A DNA stretch of 54,115 nucleotides from Bacteroidales bacterium (GCA_003249955.1 QKHS01000063.1:1-54115), one strand, 5' to 3'; positions 1-8,058 are shown, numbered from the stretch's first letter. Numbers and translations: made by a program. The notes: generated by a model from the letters alone, not told the origin.

Positions 1-63
1 GATGTCTTCGTCCGTTTGTCCGGGTTTAACTTTACACAATATTTTAATATTTATCAGACTCAT
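1..63 (-). CDS. 5' end of an unidentified gene (partial, runs off the window)
   Basis: An ATG at 63-61 opens a reading frame that stays open to base 1, giving 21 residues that begin MSLINIKILCKV and end GQTDEDI. It starts three bases after the stop codon of the 105-aa gene, a spacing typical of co-transcribed genes, so it is probably the third gene of the left-edge operon. The fragment is too short for a family assignment, and no signal peptide or membrane segment is visible in it. Whatever it encodes is likely to be informative about the phosphorylase-like protein upstream. Confidence 0.45.
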   Translation of the reverse strand, partial: MSLINIKILCKVKPGQTDEDI

Positions 64-66
64 TAA

Positions 67-384
67 TTACGTACGCGGAGGAAATTTTATTATGGTCGGA
101 GGCGGTGAAGGAACTTTATCGTTAAATCCCCGTCCTTTTCTGTTCTGCTTTAAAAATTTATGCACTGTTCCTGTCATAATCTGGTCTGTAATTTCTATTT
201 CTATCTCAATGCTTGTTATGGCTTCTTCGGGAGGCTTCACACAATAAGCAATATAATTTTTGTATTTGTACTCTACTAAAAAATCATTAACAGATGTATC
301 ATTAATACAAACAGCAGTTTCTTTTCCGGCGGGGTCATTCAAATCTATTTCAAATGAAAGACAATTGGTTTTTTCATTGCTCAT
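67..384 (-). CDS. unrecognised 105-aa protein with proline-rich C-terminus
   Basis: I do not recognise this family. The protein is small and probably cytosolic: no signal peptide or membrane helix. Its middle is acidic and beta-prone, with a run alternating Ile and Glu around residues 57-66. The last 15 residues are proline-rich and basic, with a PSPPP stretch and an FPP near the end. It lies 212 bases downstream of the phosphorylase-like gene and three bases upstream of a further gene start on the same strand, so it is probably an operon member. The start ATG at 384 has no strong ribosome site close by, but an AGGAG lies about 20 bases upstream. It may be a small partner of its neighbours; that is only inferred from position. 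Confidence 0.5.
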   Translation of the reverse strand: MSNEKTNCLSFEIDLNDPAGKETAVCINDTSVNDFLVEYKYKNYIAYCVKPPEEAITSIEIEIEITDQIMTGTVHKFLKQNRKGRGFNDKVPSPPPTIIKFPPRT

Positions 385-596
385 AAGTTAAGGTTTTAGT
401 GTTACTCCTACTCTCAGGCTTTTCGGGTTCCGCCCCGTTTTTATAGTGGGTTCAGGTCTCCACTTTTTGTTTTTATTTTTATAGTTTGTCACTTTGGGTG
501 GTCAGCCCTAGGGCTTTCGCAGACCTTTTTAACTTTTTGGATTATTACTGTTTTTTTCACACACACCCTGACAATATCATAAATATCATCAGGGAA
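385..596. other. intergenic stretch with a 12-bp palindrome
   Basis: This 212-base gap separates the phosphorylase-like gene from the 105-aa gene. No plausible gene is seen. It contains the perfect palindrome AGCCCTAGGGCT at 504-515 and GC-rich patches (around 425-440 and 500-525) that stand out against AT-rich surroundings. It could hold a processing site, an internal promoter or the scar of a deletion. Nothing decides between these. Confidence 0.3.
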
Positions 597-1577
597 CTAT
601 CTTATGAATTCCGAAATAATATAAGCAACTGCAACTCCGGCATTGTGGGCTCCTGAAACATTCTGAGCATATGTTTTTGGATTTACATCTGCCGAGAACA
701 TGGTATAACGATCAACAACACCACTTACAAATATGAAAGGAGGATTAACGTTATTGAGATAATTCTTTGCTGCCAGATATATTAAGCAATGAGTCGTTTC
801 AAGTGACAAACCGTTAACATTATTCTTATAATGATCAAAGAAGTCTGTTCCGGTTTCTTTATCTTTTTCTGTGTATTTCGTGTAATCGGTAACGTTAACA
901 TCTCCCAGTGCGATATAATTTTCATTTACATAAAAATGTTGCTTTAATGGTGACGGATTGGTAGGCGGACACAGCAAAAGCTTTTCATATGAAGTTAAAT
1001 CTTCTGATTGTAGCTTCCTGATAAAATCTGCTGACCCTGAAGAAAGGATTTCGCTCCAGCAATCGCATTGAAAATCGCTTGTTGAAGATTTATCCCATCC
1101 GTTATGCATAAAAACATTACTACCTATAACTACAGATCCGTTTATATTGTCTGTTTCAAAAACCGGATTTATTGAAAGGCTTGGCCCGGCAGAAGCTGTA
1201 CCGACTGCAATAACCAACTCTATGTCACATTGCATATTTTTATACTTAAAGTCAAATATTATTGGCAATAAATTCATTTTTTCTTCCGAACTGGATTGTT
1301 TATCAGAAGTACTGTTACTAAGCAGATCAGAGATACACCATATCTCAATAATTCTTGAGTCTGTTTCATAAACTATACGCGGAACTGTTTCGTCTGCTGA
1401 TTCAGGCTTTACCGGACCATAAGACGGGTATGTAATCAGTCTTTGTGTATTGGCAACATTAAGATCTATATTGCATTGCCCGTTATCGTTTATATACTTG
1501 TTTGTAAGTACCCAACATACCGGATCACATTCCCAATATTTGTTTACAACGGTAATAACTCTTGTTTTTTGTGTCAT
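597..1577 (-). CDS. nucleoside phosphorylase/nucleosidase-like protein (PNP_UDP-type fold)
   Basis: A 326-aa protein read as a divergent member of the phosphorylase/MTA-SAH nucleosidase superfamily, which cleaves nucleosides at the N-glycosidic bond. The strand order fits: an N-terminal strand VITVV; a glycine-rich ELVIAVGTASAGPS near residues 120-135 where the family has its VTGIAGG-type loop; GSVVIGSNVF; YIALGDV; then SLETTHC where the family has the substrate-binding MEGAA motif (Glu retained); and SGVVDRY where it has GISDY (catalytic Asp retained). A final helix rich in Ala/Val ends the domain. No signal peptide is seen. The ATG at 1577 has a good GGAGG 7-11 bases upstream. Substrate is unknown. 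Stand-alone nucleosidase and effector of a conflict system are both possible; the fold is fairly likely and the role is not known. Confidence 0.55.
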   Translation of the reverse strand: MTQKTRVITVVNKYWECDPVCWVLTNKYINDNGQCNIDLNVANTQRLITYPSYGPVKPESADETVPRIVYETDSRIIEIWCISDLLSNSTSDKQSSSEEKMNLLPIIFDFKYKNMQCDIELVIAVGTASAGPSLSINPVFETDNINGSVVIGSNVFMHNGWDKSSTSDFQCDCWSEILSSGSADFIRKLQSEDLTSYEKLLLCPPTNPSPLKQHFYVNENYIALGDVNVTDYTKYTEKDKETGTDFFDHYKNNVNGLSLETTHCLIYLAAKNYLNNVNPPFIFVSGVVDRYTMFSADVNPKTYAQNVSGAHNAGVAVAYIISEFIR

Positions 1578-1715
1578 AATAACCTCCGTTTTTCCATTTT
1601 TAATGTCTGTTAATAAAAACCATGATTAAACAAACTTCTATGCTTATTCTTCTAAAGAAAAGCAAAAAACAAAGCATCAAAAATTATAATTATATTTTGA
1701 TATAGCTTTATTCTA

Positions 1716-1746
1716 CAAATTTAACTATTATTTTTCATATCAGCAA
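1716..1746 (-). promoter_or_regulatory. putative promoter of the phosphorylase-like operon
   Basis: Read on the minus strand, TTG (1746-1744) is followed after 20 bases by TAAATTTG (1723-1716). This fits the Bacteroidetes TTG-N17-23-TAnnTTTG form. It predicts a leader of about 130 bases before the ATG at 1577. Confidence 0.3.
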
Positions 1747-2073
1747 ATTAAATTATTGTTTTCTAATACATATATCACATTTCACAGGCACAACAATTAA
1801 AATACCGATGTATTATATTGAAAGTCAGATATTTATTAATTTTTCACATAATTTCGTAAAAACAATTCTTTAGACAAAATAAATTGTATCATACAGATAA
1901 TAGCAAAAGTCTTAAGTCCCATATAAACGACACTATTAATCACATGTATTATTGAGATTTTTCGGGGCGATAGTAATCGGAGAAGGAAGGGAAACTGTAA
2001 CCTGTAATCTGTAAAAAAACGGTAATCTGTAATCAGTGAACGGTCAACCTGTTTCAGGCATTGACAATTGACA

Positions 2074-2423
2074 AACATTCAATATTCAATAAAGCCTGAC
2101 GTTGGAAGACGGAAGTTGGCTGACGCAACCAAAAGTTCGCACAGATCTTTTTTTAGAAAAATCCTGACTTTATCTGCGATGTGCGAAGTAACAGAAGGAG
2201 GAATATTCAACATACAATAACCAACACTCAATAAAGCCTGACGTTGGAAGATGGAAGTTGGCTGACGCAACCAAAAGTTCGTACAGATCTTTTTTATAAA
2301 AATCCTGACTTTACCTGCGATGTGCGAAGTAACAGAAGGAGGAATATTCAACATTCTATAACCAACAACTCAACAAAGCTTGTTGAAGTTGAAAAACAGA
2401 AGTCCTGAGTTGGCTGACAGGCC
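2074..2423. repeat. tandem ~141-bp repeat, two full copies and a decayed third
   Basis: Copy 1 (about 2074-2214) and copy 2 (about 2215-2356) share, in order, the blocks AAAGCCTGACGTTGGAAGA, GAAGTTGGCTGACGCAACC, ATCCTGACTTTA and GATGTGCGAAGTAACAGAAG. The offset is 141-142 bases, with a few substitutions and one-base indels. A third partial copy (about 2357-2423) retains CTCAACAAAGC and GTTGGCTGACAGG but is otherwise degraded. The repeats lie downstream of the IMPDH-like gene and upstream of the left-edge operon. They do not keep a conserved reading frame, so they look like non-coding dispersed or tandem repeat DNA. Confidence 0.75.
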
Positions 2424-2464
2424 ATTATGTACCGGATTTGCCGGAATTACCTATTGAATTAAAA

Positions 2465-3961
2465 TCAGTTCTTGGTTTCTTTTACAATTACATCGTGTGC
2501 GCCGCCTTCAATAATGCTTGTAGATGACACTAAGGTAAGCTTGGCTTCTGCCTGCAATTCTTTTATTGAAGTCACCCCGCAACTGCACATGGTAGATTTT
2601 ATTTTACCGGTGGTCATTTCAAGGTTATCTTTTAACTTGCCGGCATAAGGCACATAACTATCCACACCTTCTTCAAATTTAAGATTGCTGTTTCCGCCCA
2701 TGTCGTAGCGCTGCCAGTTTCTTGCACGGTTAGAGCCTTCTCCCCAGTATTCTTTTACGTAATTCCCGCCTATTAACAGTTTTCTGGTAGGACTCTCGTC
2801 AAAACGGGCAAAATATCTTCCCATCATAAGGAAATCGGCTCCCATTGCAAGCGCCAGAGTCATATGATAATCCTGAACTATGCCGCCATCTGAACAGATA
2901 GGAACATAATCGCCTGTTTTCTTAAAGTATTCGTCTCTGGCTTTGGCAACTTCAATTATAGATGTGGCCTGCCCTCTTCCTATTCCTTTTTGCTCTCTTG
3001 TAATGCAAATAGAGCCTCCTCCCACTCCGACTTTAACAAAATCGGCTCCTGCTTCGGCTAAATACATAAAACCGTCTCTATCAACAACATTTCCGGCTCC
3101 TACCAATATATCAGAACCAAAATTATTTTTAATGTAATGTATGGTGTCCTTTTGCCATTCAGAGAAACCATCGGAAGAGTCTATACACATAACATCTACT
3201 CCGGCTTCAACCAAAGCAGGAACCCTTTCCTGATAATCTCTGGTATTAATTCCTGCTCCCACAATTAATCTTTTGTGCGAATCAGATAATTCATTCGGAT
3301 ATTCTTTATGGCTCTCATAATCTTTACGGAAAACAAAATATTTCAAAGTTTGATTTTCTCCCAAAACAGGCAGAGTATTTAATTTATGTTCCCATATTAT
3401 ATCATTAGCTTCACTTAATGTGAGACCGTTTTCAGCAGTTATAAGATCAGCAAAAGGAGTCATAAAATCTTTTACTTTCATCTCCGGACTGTCTTTGGTT
3501 AGTCTGTAATCGCGTCCGGTTATAAGTCCGAGAAAAGTGCCGTTCGGAGTTCCGTCATGAGTCACTCCTATTGTTGAGAATCCTGTTCTTTCTTTTAATT
3601 CAATTACGTCTTTTAACGTATGCTCAGGAGTTATATTGGCCCGGCTTTCTACAAATCCGGCTTTATAATTTTTAACTTCCTTAACCATCCTGGCTTGCTC
3701 CTGCACCGACTGTGAACCGTATATAAAAGACAAGCCTCCTTCTTTTGCCAATGCTATTGCCAAACCGCTATCGGAAACAGACTGCATAATTGATGACACG
3801 AAAGGAATATTTAAGGAAATTGCCGGTTCTTGTCCTTTTTTAAATCTCACAAGCGGAGTTTGCAGATTAACATTGTCCAGAGTATGTTGCTTTGTCGTTA
3901 AACCCGGGATAATAAGATACTCACTAAATGTTCTGGAAATTTCTTCGATTATTTTTGCCAT
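2465..3961 (-). CDS. IMP dehydrogenase-like protein (divergent second IMPDH/GMP reductase family member)
   Basis: A 498-aa TIM-barrel protein of the IMPDH/GMPR family with an inserted CBS pair (about residues 100-215). Visible elements are the N-terminal [13 protein letters not shown] core, the NAD-side [11 protein letters not shown], and a catalytic loop [18 protein letters not shown] with Cys319 and Thr321. Later come SDGGI, a flap RARNWQRY that may keep the catalytic Arg-Tyr pair, and [11 protein letters not shown]. Compared with the canonical GuaB at 43345-44820, the loop (CITREQ rather than CTTRVV) and the flap differ clearly, so this is a separate lineage and not a recent duplicate. Such paralogues are usually annotated IMP dehydrogenase, but CBS-containing GMP reductases exist in this superfamily, so the direction of the purine reaction is uncertain. 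It is monocistronic with its own promoter. Confidence 0.85.
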   Translation of the reverse strand: MAKIIEEISRTFSEYLIIPGLTTKQHTLDNVNLQTPLVRFKKGQEPAISLNIPFVSSIMQSVSDSGLAIALAKEGGLSFIYGSQSVQEQARMVKEVKNYKAGFVESRANITPEHTLKDVIELKERTGFSTIGVTHDGTPNGTFLGLITGRDYRLTKDSPEMKVKDFMTPFADLITAENGLTLSEANDIIWEHKLNTLPVLGENQTLKYFVFRKDYESHKEYPNELSDSHKRLIVGAGINTRDYQERVPALVEAGVDVMCIDSSDGFSEWQKDTIHYIKNNFGSDILVGAGNVVDRDGFMYLAEAGADFVKVGVGGGSICITREQKGIGRGQATSIIEVAKARDEYFKKTGDYVPICSDGGIVQDYHMTLALAMGADFLMMGRYFARFDESPTRKLLIGGNYVKEYWGEGSNRARNWQRYDMGGNSNLKFEEGVDSYVPYAGKLKDNLEMTTGKIKSTMCSCGVTSIKELQAEAKLTLVSSTSIIEGGAHDVIVKETKN

Positions 3962-3984
3962 AGCTTTCAGAATAAAAAGTTTCG

Positions 3985-4017
3985 CAAAACTAGAAAAAAT
4001 ACGGGTATCCTTAGCAA
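3985..4017 (-). promoter_or_regulatory. putative promoter of the IMPDH-like gene
   Basis: On the minus strand TTG (4017-4015) and TAGTTTTG (3992-3985) are separated by 22 bases, matching TTG-N17-23-TAnnTTTG. The predicted transcript would start about 15-18 bases before the ATG at 3961. Confidence 0.4.
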
Positions 4018-4157
4018 ACTTTAATATTATTTTTCAAATGTTAAGTCTTCGCTATTCTTCTCTACTGAAATTATAAGGATTTATGCTGATTATTTTTCTT
4101 ATTGAAAGTGGAAAAAAGTCAAGTAGACACGAAGACACGAAAAAAGAAAGCCACTTT

Positions 4158-4456
4158 AGTGTTTTAGAGGTAATCGAAATAAAATTTAATAGCCACAAAG
4201 GCACGAAGACACGAATAAAATTAAAAACAAATAATGAATTACAGTGCCTTCGGCTACGCTCAGTCACCTGACGATCGATCCGTTGACTGAGCGTAGCCGA
4301 AGGCAACATTAAAAGTAAATTTATAGCCACTAAAGCACGAAAGCACAAAAAAAGGGATTAACCTTTAGTGCCTTAGTGTTTTGGTGGCAATAAAAAATAG
4401 TGTTTTAGAGGTAATCGAAATAAAATTAATTAGCCACAAAAGCACGAAGACACGAA
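4158..4456. repeat. ~58-bp direct repeat flanking a palindrome
   Basis: The segment beginning TAGTGTTTTAGAGGTAATCG occurs at 4158-4215 and again at 4398-4456, a shift of 240 bases. Both copies run through an AGCCACAAA block into GCACGAAGACACGAA with only a few differences. The pair brackets the 22-bp inverted repeat, an arrangement like a repeat inserted between target duplications, though 58 bp is long for that. Confidence 0.7.
4245..4305. repeat. perfect 22-bp inverted repeat (REP-like hairpin)
   Basis: The left arm 4245-4266 begins TGCCTTCGGCTACG and ends CTCAGTCA. The right arm 4284-4305 is its exact reverse complement. A 17-base loop separates them. The GC-rich arms stand out from AT-rich DNA. 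The arm sequence resembles repetitive extragenic palindromes that occur in many copies in some bacterial genomes; that resemblance is from memory and not verified. As RNA or cruciform DNA it would be very stable. It may also stop transcription leaving the lipoprotein gene at 4467, although no T-run follows. Confidence 0.7.
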
Positions 4457-4466
4457 AAATCAGGTA

Positions 4467-4973
4467 CTATTTTATTATTTTAACAAATCTTGTCAAAACA
4501 AAAAGATCATAATCTATTGTTGCAACCTCATAGTCTTTTATTTGCAAAGTTATTTCAAATGATTCGCCTCTTGACAACTGTTCTTTTTGCTCTTCCGAAA
4601 GCTGTTCTGATAATATATCTTCATTTTCAAACCTCATCCACATAAAAAATGGCTTATCCAGCCCGTTAACAACAAGAATTCCATTTTGACCACCAGTAGT
4701 TTCCGGTGAAAAAACCAAAACATCCGGCTTAACAAGATAGCCTTTTAACACTTTTTTACCTTTAAGCTTAAAATAAAAATCTGTTTTGCCATTGTATCTG
4801 TACTCCGTAACTTTCAACCCCCACAATTTATCGCCGTGCTTAAAATCTTCTACTGCAATTTTTGTCAGTTCAGAATCAGATACTTCTGTTTTACCGGCAG
4901 ATTGTCCAAATAAATTATTTGTTTTACACCCCAAAACTGTTAATACCGTTAGAACTATCAGTACTTTTTTCAT
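4467..4973 (-). CDS. small lipoprotein of unknown function
   Basis: A 168-aa exported protein. The N-terminus is MKKVLIVLTVLTVLGC: a short charged start, a hydrophobic core and a lipobox VLGC with the lipidated Cys at residue 16, so it should be membrane-anchored. The mature part contains a beta-rich domain (VLKGYLVKPDVLVFSPE, FFMWMRFENED) and an acidic EQLSEEQKEQLSRGE helix near residue 125. I recognise no family. It starts 25 bases after the stop of the FAD-dependent dehydrogenase on the same strand and is probably its operon partner; a functional link is only suggested by that. Confidence 0.7.
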   Translation of the reverse strand: MKKVLIVLTVLTVLGCKTNNLFGQSAGKTEVSDSELTKIAVEDFKHGDKLWGLKVTEYRYNGKTDFYFKLKGKKVLKGYLVKPDVLVFSPETTGGQNGILVVNGLDKPFFMWMRFENEDILSEQLSEEQKEQLSRGESFEITLQIKDYEVATIDYDLFVLTRFVKIIK

Positions 4974-4998
4974 TTTTTCATTACATTTTGATAATCAA

Positions 4999-6258
4999 TT
5001 ATAACTTCCCAGTTATCTCCTCTGCCATCATATACCCATGTGCTGTGGCATAAATAATTGAGCGTGTAGCTCCCGAGCAATCTCCTATAAATTTTAAGTT
5101 ATCGTATTTATTATTATCCAGAGCGTTTGAATAAAATTTAATTTCAGGTGCATAAACAAGATTATCAGGATCGGCAATACCGGGAACTATTTCATTGAGA
5201 ACTTCGATAAATTCTATAATACTCTCCATTATTCTGCGCGGGAAAGCAAGATTTATGTCTCCGAGAATATATTTACTTTCGTCAAGAGTTGGCAGAACCC
5301 GATAAAGGTTTTTTGTACGCTTTGAATTCTTAAAATGACTATAAGTTTGCAATATTACTTTTCCTTCGCCGGCAAGCAGATTCGACATTTTTGCAATGTA
5401 TGAGCCATAACCGATAGGATCATTAAACGGCTCTGTCAGTTTTATTGTTGCCAAAATTGCAAAGTTTGTGTTTTTGCTTTTGTCTTTAAGTTTTGCATGA
5501 CCGTTTACCGTAGTAAAATCTTCGTAGTTTTCGGTAACTACATATCCGCTGGGATTATTGCAGAAAGTACGGACCATATAACCTGTTTTACTTTTATACC
5601 GGATTTTAAACTCGTACATTTCTTTATTCAGCTCATCCACAACATGATCCGGCACTTCATATCTTATTCCCAAATCGACTTGTGTATTATCGCTAACCAG
5701 CTCAGGATAATCGCTTATAATCTGTTTAACGAGCTTATGACCACTACGCCCTACTGCTATCACAACTTTATCGAAAACTTCTCCATTGCTTAGCTTTATT
5801 TGCTCTTCCGACTTATCTACATGCGTAATTTCCTGATTAAAATGAAAATGAACATTCTTATACTTTTTAAAGTTCTCAAAAATACTGTATAGAACATCTT
5901 TAAGCTGGTCGGTACCTATATGGTAAAAATCGGCAGTTATAGGTTGAAAACCCCTAGCATAAAACTGCCTGTAGAATTTTTCATTTGTAAAAGAATGCCC
6001 TTTTTCCACTGTATTGCTGTCTGTGTGACTTATATAGTAATCGACAAGTTTCTTTTGCAGTTCTGGATTTACATACATATCGCCCCCCATTTCAGTTGAA
6101 ACAAAAAGCTTTCCGTCTGCTCTTATTCCACTGATGCTGGAGGAATAAATGTCTTTACTTTTTTCAAAAACGTGAATATCGAAATCGTGTTCTTTTATTT
6201 TCTCGATGAAACCTATCGCTGCAGCTCCAAACCCGATAATTGCAATTTTCTTTGACAT
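4999..6258 (-). CDS. FAD-dependent dehydrogenase (COG2509-like NAD(P)/FAD oxidoreductase)
   Basis: A 419-aa flavoprotein. The N-terminal Rossmann dinucleotide motif AIIGFGAAAIGF is followed by an acidic strand end VFEKS for FAD ribose binding. A second nucleotide segment reads KVVIAVGRSGH, and the C-terminus has the FAD-closing LKFIGDCSGATRSI. The middle segment with RTFCNNPSGYVV and VNGHAKLKDKSKNTNFAIL matches uncharacterised FAD-dependent dehydrogenases of COG2509. The substrate is unknown. A longer frame reaches 6351, but a TAnnTTTG-type -7 element at 6298-6291 and the usual family N-terminus favour the ATG at 6258. It probably shares a transcript with the lipoprotein downstream. Confidence 0.8.
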   Translation of the reverse strand: MSKKIAIIGFGAAAIGFIEKIKEHDFDIHVFEKSKDIYSSSISGIRADGKLFVSTEMGGDMYVNPELQKKLVDYYISHTDSNTVEKGHSFTNEKFYRQFYARGFQPITADFYHIGTDQLKDVLYSIFENFKKYKNVHFHFNQEITHVDKSEEQIKLSNGEVFDKVVIAVGRSGHKLVKQIISDYPELVSDNTQVDLGIRYEVPDHVVDELNKEMYEFKIRYKSKTGYMVRTFCNNPSGYVVTENYEDFTTVNGHAKLKDKSKNTNFAILATIKLTEPFNDPIGYGSYIAKMSNLLAGEGKVILQTYSHFKNSKRTKNLYRVLPTLDESKYILGDINLAFPRRIMESIIEFIEVLNEIVPGIADPDNLVYAPEIKFYSNALDNNKYDNLKFIGDCSGATRSIIYATAHGYMMAEEITGKL

Positions 6259-6290
6259 AAAATTATTTTTATAATCCGACATAAGGATTT

Positions 6291-6298
6291 CAAAGGTA
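6291..6298 (-). promoter_or_regulatory. putative -7 element of the FAD dehydrogenase/lipoprotein operon
   Basis: On the minus strand TACCTTTG matches TAnnTTTG exactly and lies 33 bases before the chosen ATG at 6258. No clear TTG is present at the expected upstream distance. The site argues against the longer reading frame, which would begin upstream of this promoter. Confidence 0.35.
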
Positions 6299-6468
6299 GT
6301 GAAATTTTTACATATATCCCGGGAATAAAAGTCGTTTTTGCAACAATCCATCCGAAAAACAATGTCTGTAGAATGTCATATTCATGACAAATTTTCCGCA
6401 AAACAATCTCAGAATACTGAATTACAAAGTAATCTTTATTTACAAAAACAAAGTAATACGTATTGAAT

Positions 6469-7995
6469 TTACTGAACCAAAATATTGCCTTTCATTTCTT
6501 CCGGCAAACCAATATTCATTATTTGCAAAATAGTTGGTGCAACATCTGCAAGAATACCGTTTTTAATTGTCTTATATTCCGAGTTAATAAGTATGCACGG
6601 AACAGGATTAAGCGAATGTGCCGTATTCGGGCTTCCGTCAGGATTTACAGCATTATCGGCATTACCGTGATCTGCAATAATCATAACAGCATAATCTTGT
6701 TTAACAGCAGCTTCAACGACTTCTCCTGCACATTTATCCACAGTTTCCACAGCTTTCCTTATAGCCTCATAAATACCGGTATGCCCTACCATATCTCCGT
6801 TTGCAAAATTCACAACAATAAGGTCATGAATATTTTTATCGATCTCTGCAATAAGAGCTTCTTTAACCAACGGAGCACTCATTTCCGGCTGAAGATCATA
6901 AGTTGCAACTTTTGGTGATTGTATAAGCACCCTGTTTTCGTTTTTGAAAATCTCCTCGCGTCCTCCGCTGAAAAAGAATGTCACATGAGCATATTTTTCT
7001 GTTTCAGCAATTCTTAACTGATTAAGGCCGTTCTTTGATACAATTTCGCCTAAAGTGTTATTCAGGTTATCTTTATCATAAACTATGTTAACATCTCTGA
7101 AAGACTCATCATAACGTGTCATGGTGTAATATTTCAATTCCATGGTTTTCATCCCGTATTCAGGAAAGTCCTTCTGTGTAAGTGCTGTTGTAATCTGACG
7201 CAAACGGTCTGTTCTGAAATTAAAACATATAACCACATCATCAGGTTGAATTGTGGTTAACGGATTATTGTTTTCATCCACCATAACAATTGGTTTGATA
7301 AATTCATCCGTAACTCCCGCATCATATGATTGTTGTATTGCATTCAGAATATCTGTTGATTTTTCACCTGCTCCGTTAACCATCAGATCGTAACCAACTT
7401 TAACCCTCTCCCATCTTTTATCCCGGTCCATAGTGTAATAACGTCCGACCAGACTGGCAATTTTAACATCGGAGTTTTTCAAAGCATCACTGACTTTTTT
7501 CAGAAAACCCAACCCACTTTTAGGATCTGTATCACGGCCGTCTGTCAAAGCATGAATAAAAGTTTTCTTTGCACCAAGTTTGTCTGATAATTTTGCAAGT
7601 GCCAGTAAATGATCGTCTGTTGAATGAACTCCTCCGTCTGACACAAGACCAAGCAGATGCACCTGTTTATCGTGCTTAACCGAATAGTTAAAAGCTTCTG
7701 TAAGAACCGGATTTGAAAAGAAATCGCCTTTTTCAATTTCTTTGTTTATTCTCACCAGATCCTGATACACGATTCTTCCCGCTCCTATATTAAGATGTCC
7801 CACTTCAGAGTTTCCCATTTGTCCGTCGGGCAAACCAACATTTTCGCCACTCGCAAGAAGTTGTGAGTTTGGATATTCTCTCAAAAATCTGTCATAATTC
7901 GGGGTGTATGCTGCATTGATGATATCTGCCTTACTACCGTCACCTTTTCCCCAACCATCGAGAATCATCAGAAGTGCTTTTTTATTTGTCGCCAT
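6469..7995 (-). CDS. gpmI: 2,3-bisphosphoglycerate-independent phosphoglycerate mutase
   Basis: A cytosolic glycolysis/gluconeogenesis enzyme interconverting 3- and 2-phosphoglycerate with a phosphoserine intermediate and two metal ions. The 508-aa length is normal for the family. The N-terminal metal motif LMILDGWG carries Asp13. The phosphorylated serine is in MGNSEVGH (Ser63). HALTDGRDTDP and GRYYTMDRD follow in the transferase domain. The C-terminal phosphatase-type metal sites are seen in NFANGDMVGHTG and IIADHGNADN. The start MATNKKALLMILDGWG agrees with relatives. A well-formed promoter at 8097-8068 gives a ~65-base leader containing a 16-base inverted repeat. It appears to be transcribed alone. 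Confidence 0.96.
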   Translation of the reverse strand: MATNKKALLMILDGWGKGDGSKADIINAAYTPNYDRFLREYPNSQLLASGENVGLPDGQMGNSEVGHLNIGAGRIVYQDLVRINKEIEKGDFFSNPVLTEAFNYSVKHDKQVHLLGLVSDGGVHSTDDHLLALAKLSDKLGAKKTFIHALTDGRDTDPKSGLGFLKKVSDALKNSDVKIASLVGRYYTMDRDKRWERVKVGYDLMVNGAGEKSTDILNAIQQSYDAGVTDEFIKPIVMVDENNNPLTTIQPDDVVICFNFRTDRLRQITTALTQKDFPEYGMKTMELKYYTMTRYDESFRDVNIVYDKDNLNNTLGEIVSKNGLNQLRIAETEKYAHVTFFFSGGREEIFKNENRVLIQSPKVATYDLQPEMSAPLVKEALIAEIDKNIHDLIVVNFANGDMVGHTGIYEAIRKAVETVDKCAGEVVEAAVKQDYAVMIIADHGNADNAVNPDGSPNTAHSLNPVPCILINSEYKTIKNGILADVAPTILQIMNIGLPEEMKGNILVQ

Positions 7996-8042
7996 ATTGT
8001 AAATATTTATCTTTTTTCAGTAATATCAATAAAACAAGTGAT

Positions 8043-8058
8043 GTAAACTAATGTTTAC
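8043..8058. promoter_or_regulatory. inverted repeat just downstream of the gpmI promoter
   Basis: GTAAAC-TAAT-GTTTAC, with six-base arms, lies a few bases inside the predicted gpmI transcript start. It could be an operator for a dimeric repressor or a small 5'-UTR hairpin. Confidence 0.35.

Larger units (their letters stand above)
1578..2464. other. 887-bp repeat-rich gene-free region
   Basis: This region separates the left-edge operon from the IMPDH-like gene. The first ~250 bases are very AT-rich and carry the putative promoter of the phosphorylase-like gene. Around 1995-2045 are short reiterations of ctgtaatctgtaa-type sequence. From about 2074 come the tandem ~141-bp repeats described separately. 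Open frames exist here, but their translations simply repeat one peptide twice, as expected from the DNA repeat. I see no supported gene. Confidence 0.6.
3962..4466. other. 505-bp gene-free region built of direct and inverted repeats
   Basis: Apart from the promoter at its left edge, the region is a mosaic of short repeats. GCACGAAGACACGAA-type units occur at several places, an almost identical ~58-bp segment occurs twice, and a long perfect inverted repeat sits between the two copies. Around 4325-4390 the GCCACTAAAGCAC-type unit occurs in both orientations. Open frames across it are by-products of the repeats. Confidence 0.65.

Noticed and set aside
1836-2354. Two open frames on the minus strand (80 and 91 codons)
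   Set aside because: Both run through the repeat zone; the second encodes the same peptide block twice because the DNA is tandemly repeated. No start context, composition or family support.
2074-2423. CRISPR array
   Set aside because: Repeats are ~141 bp and adjacent, without unique spacers, and no cas genes are present.
4052-4348. 98-codon minus-strand frame
   Set aside because: It reads through the inverted repeat and short direct repeats; the product is a translation of repeat DNA.
6259-6351. Longer N-terminus for the FAD-dependent dehydrogenase
   Set aside because: It would put 31 unrelated residues before the Rossmann motif and would begin upstream of the likely promoter at 6298-6291.
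6463-6918. 151-codon plus-strand frame inside gpmI
   Set aside because: Antisense to a well-conserved enzyme; a shadow frame of gpmI codon usage.
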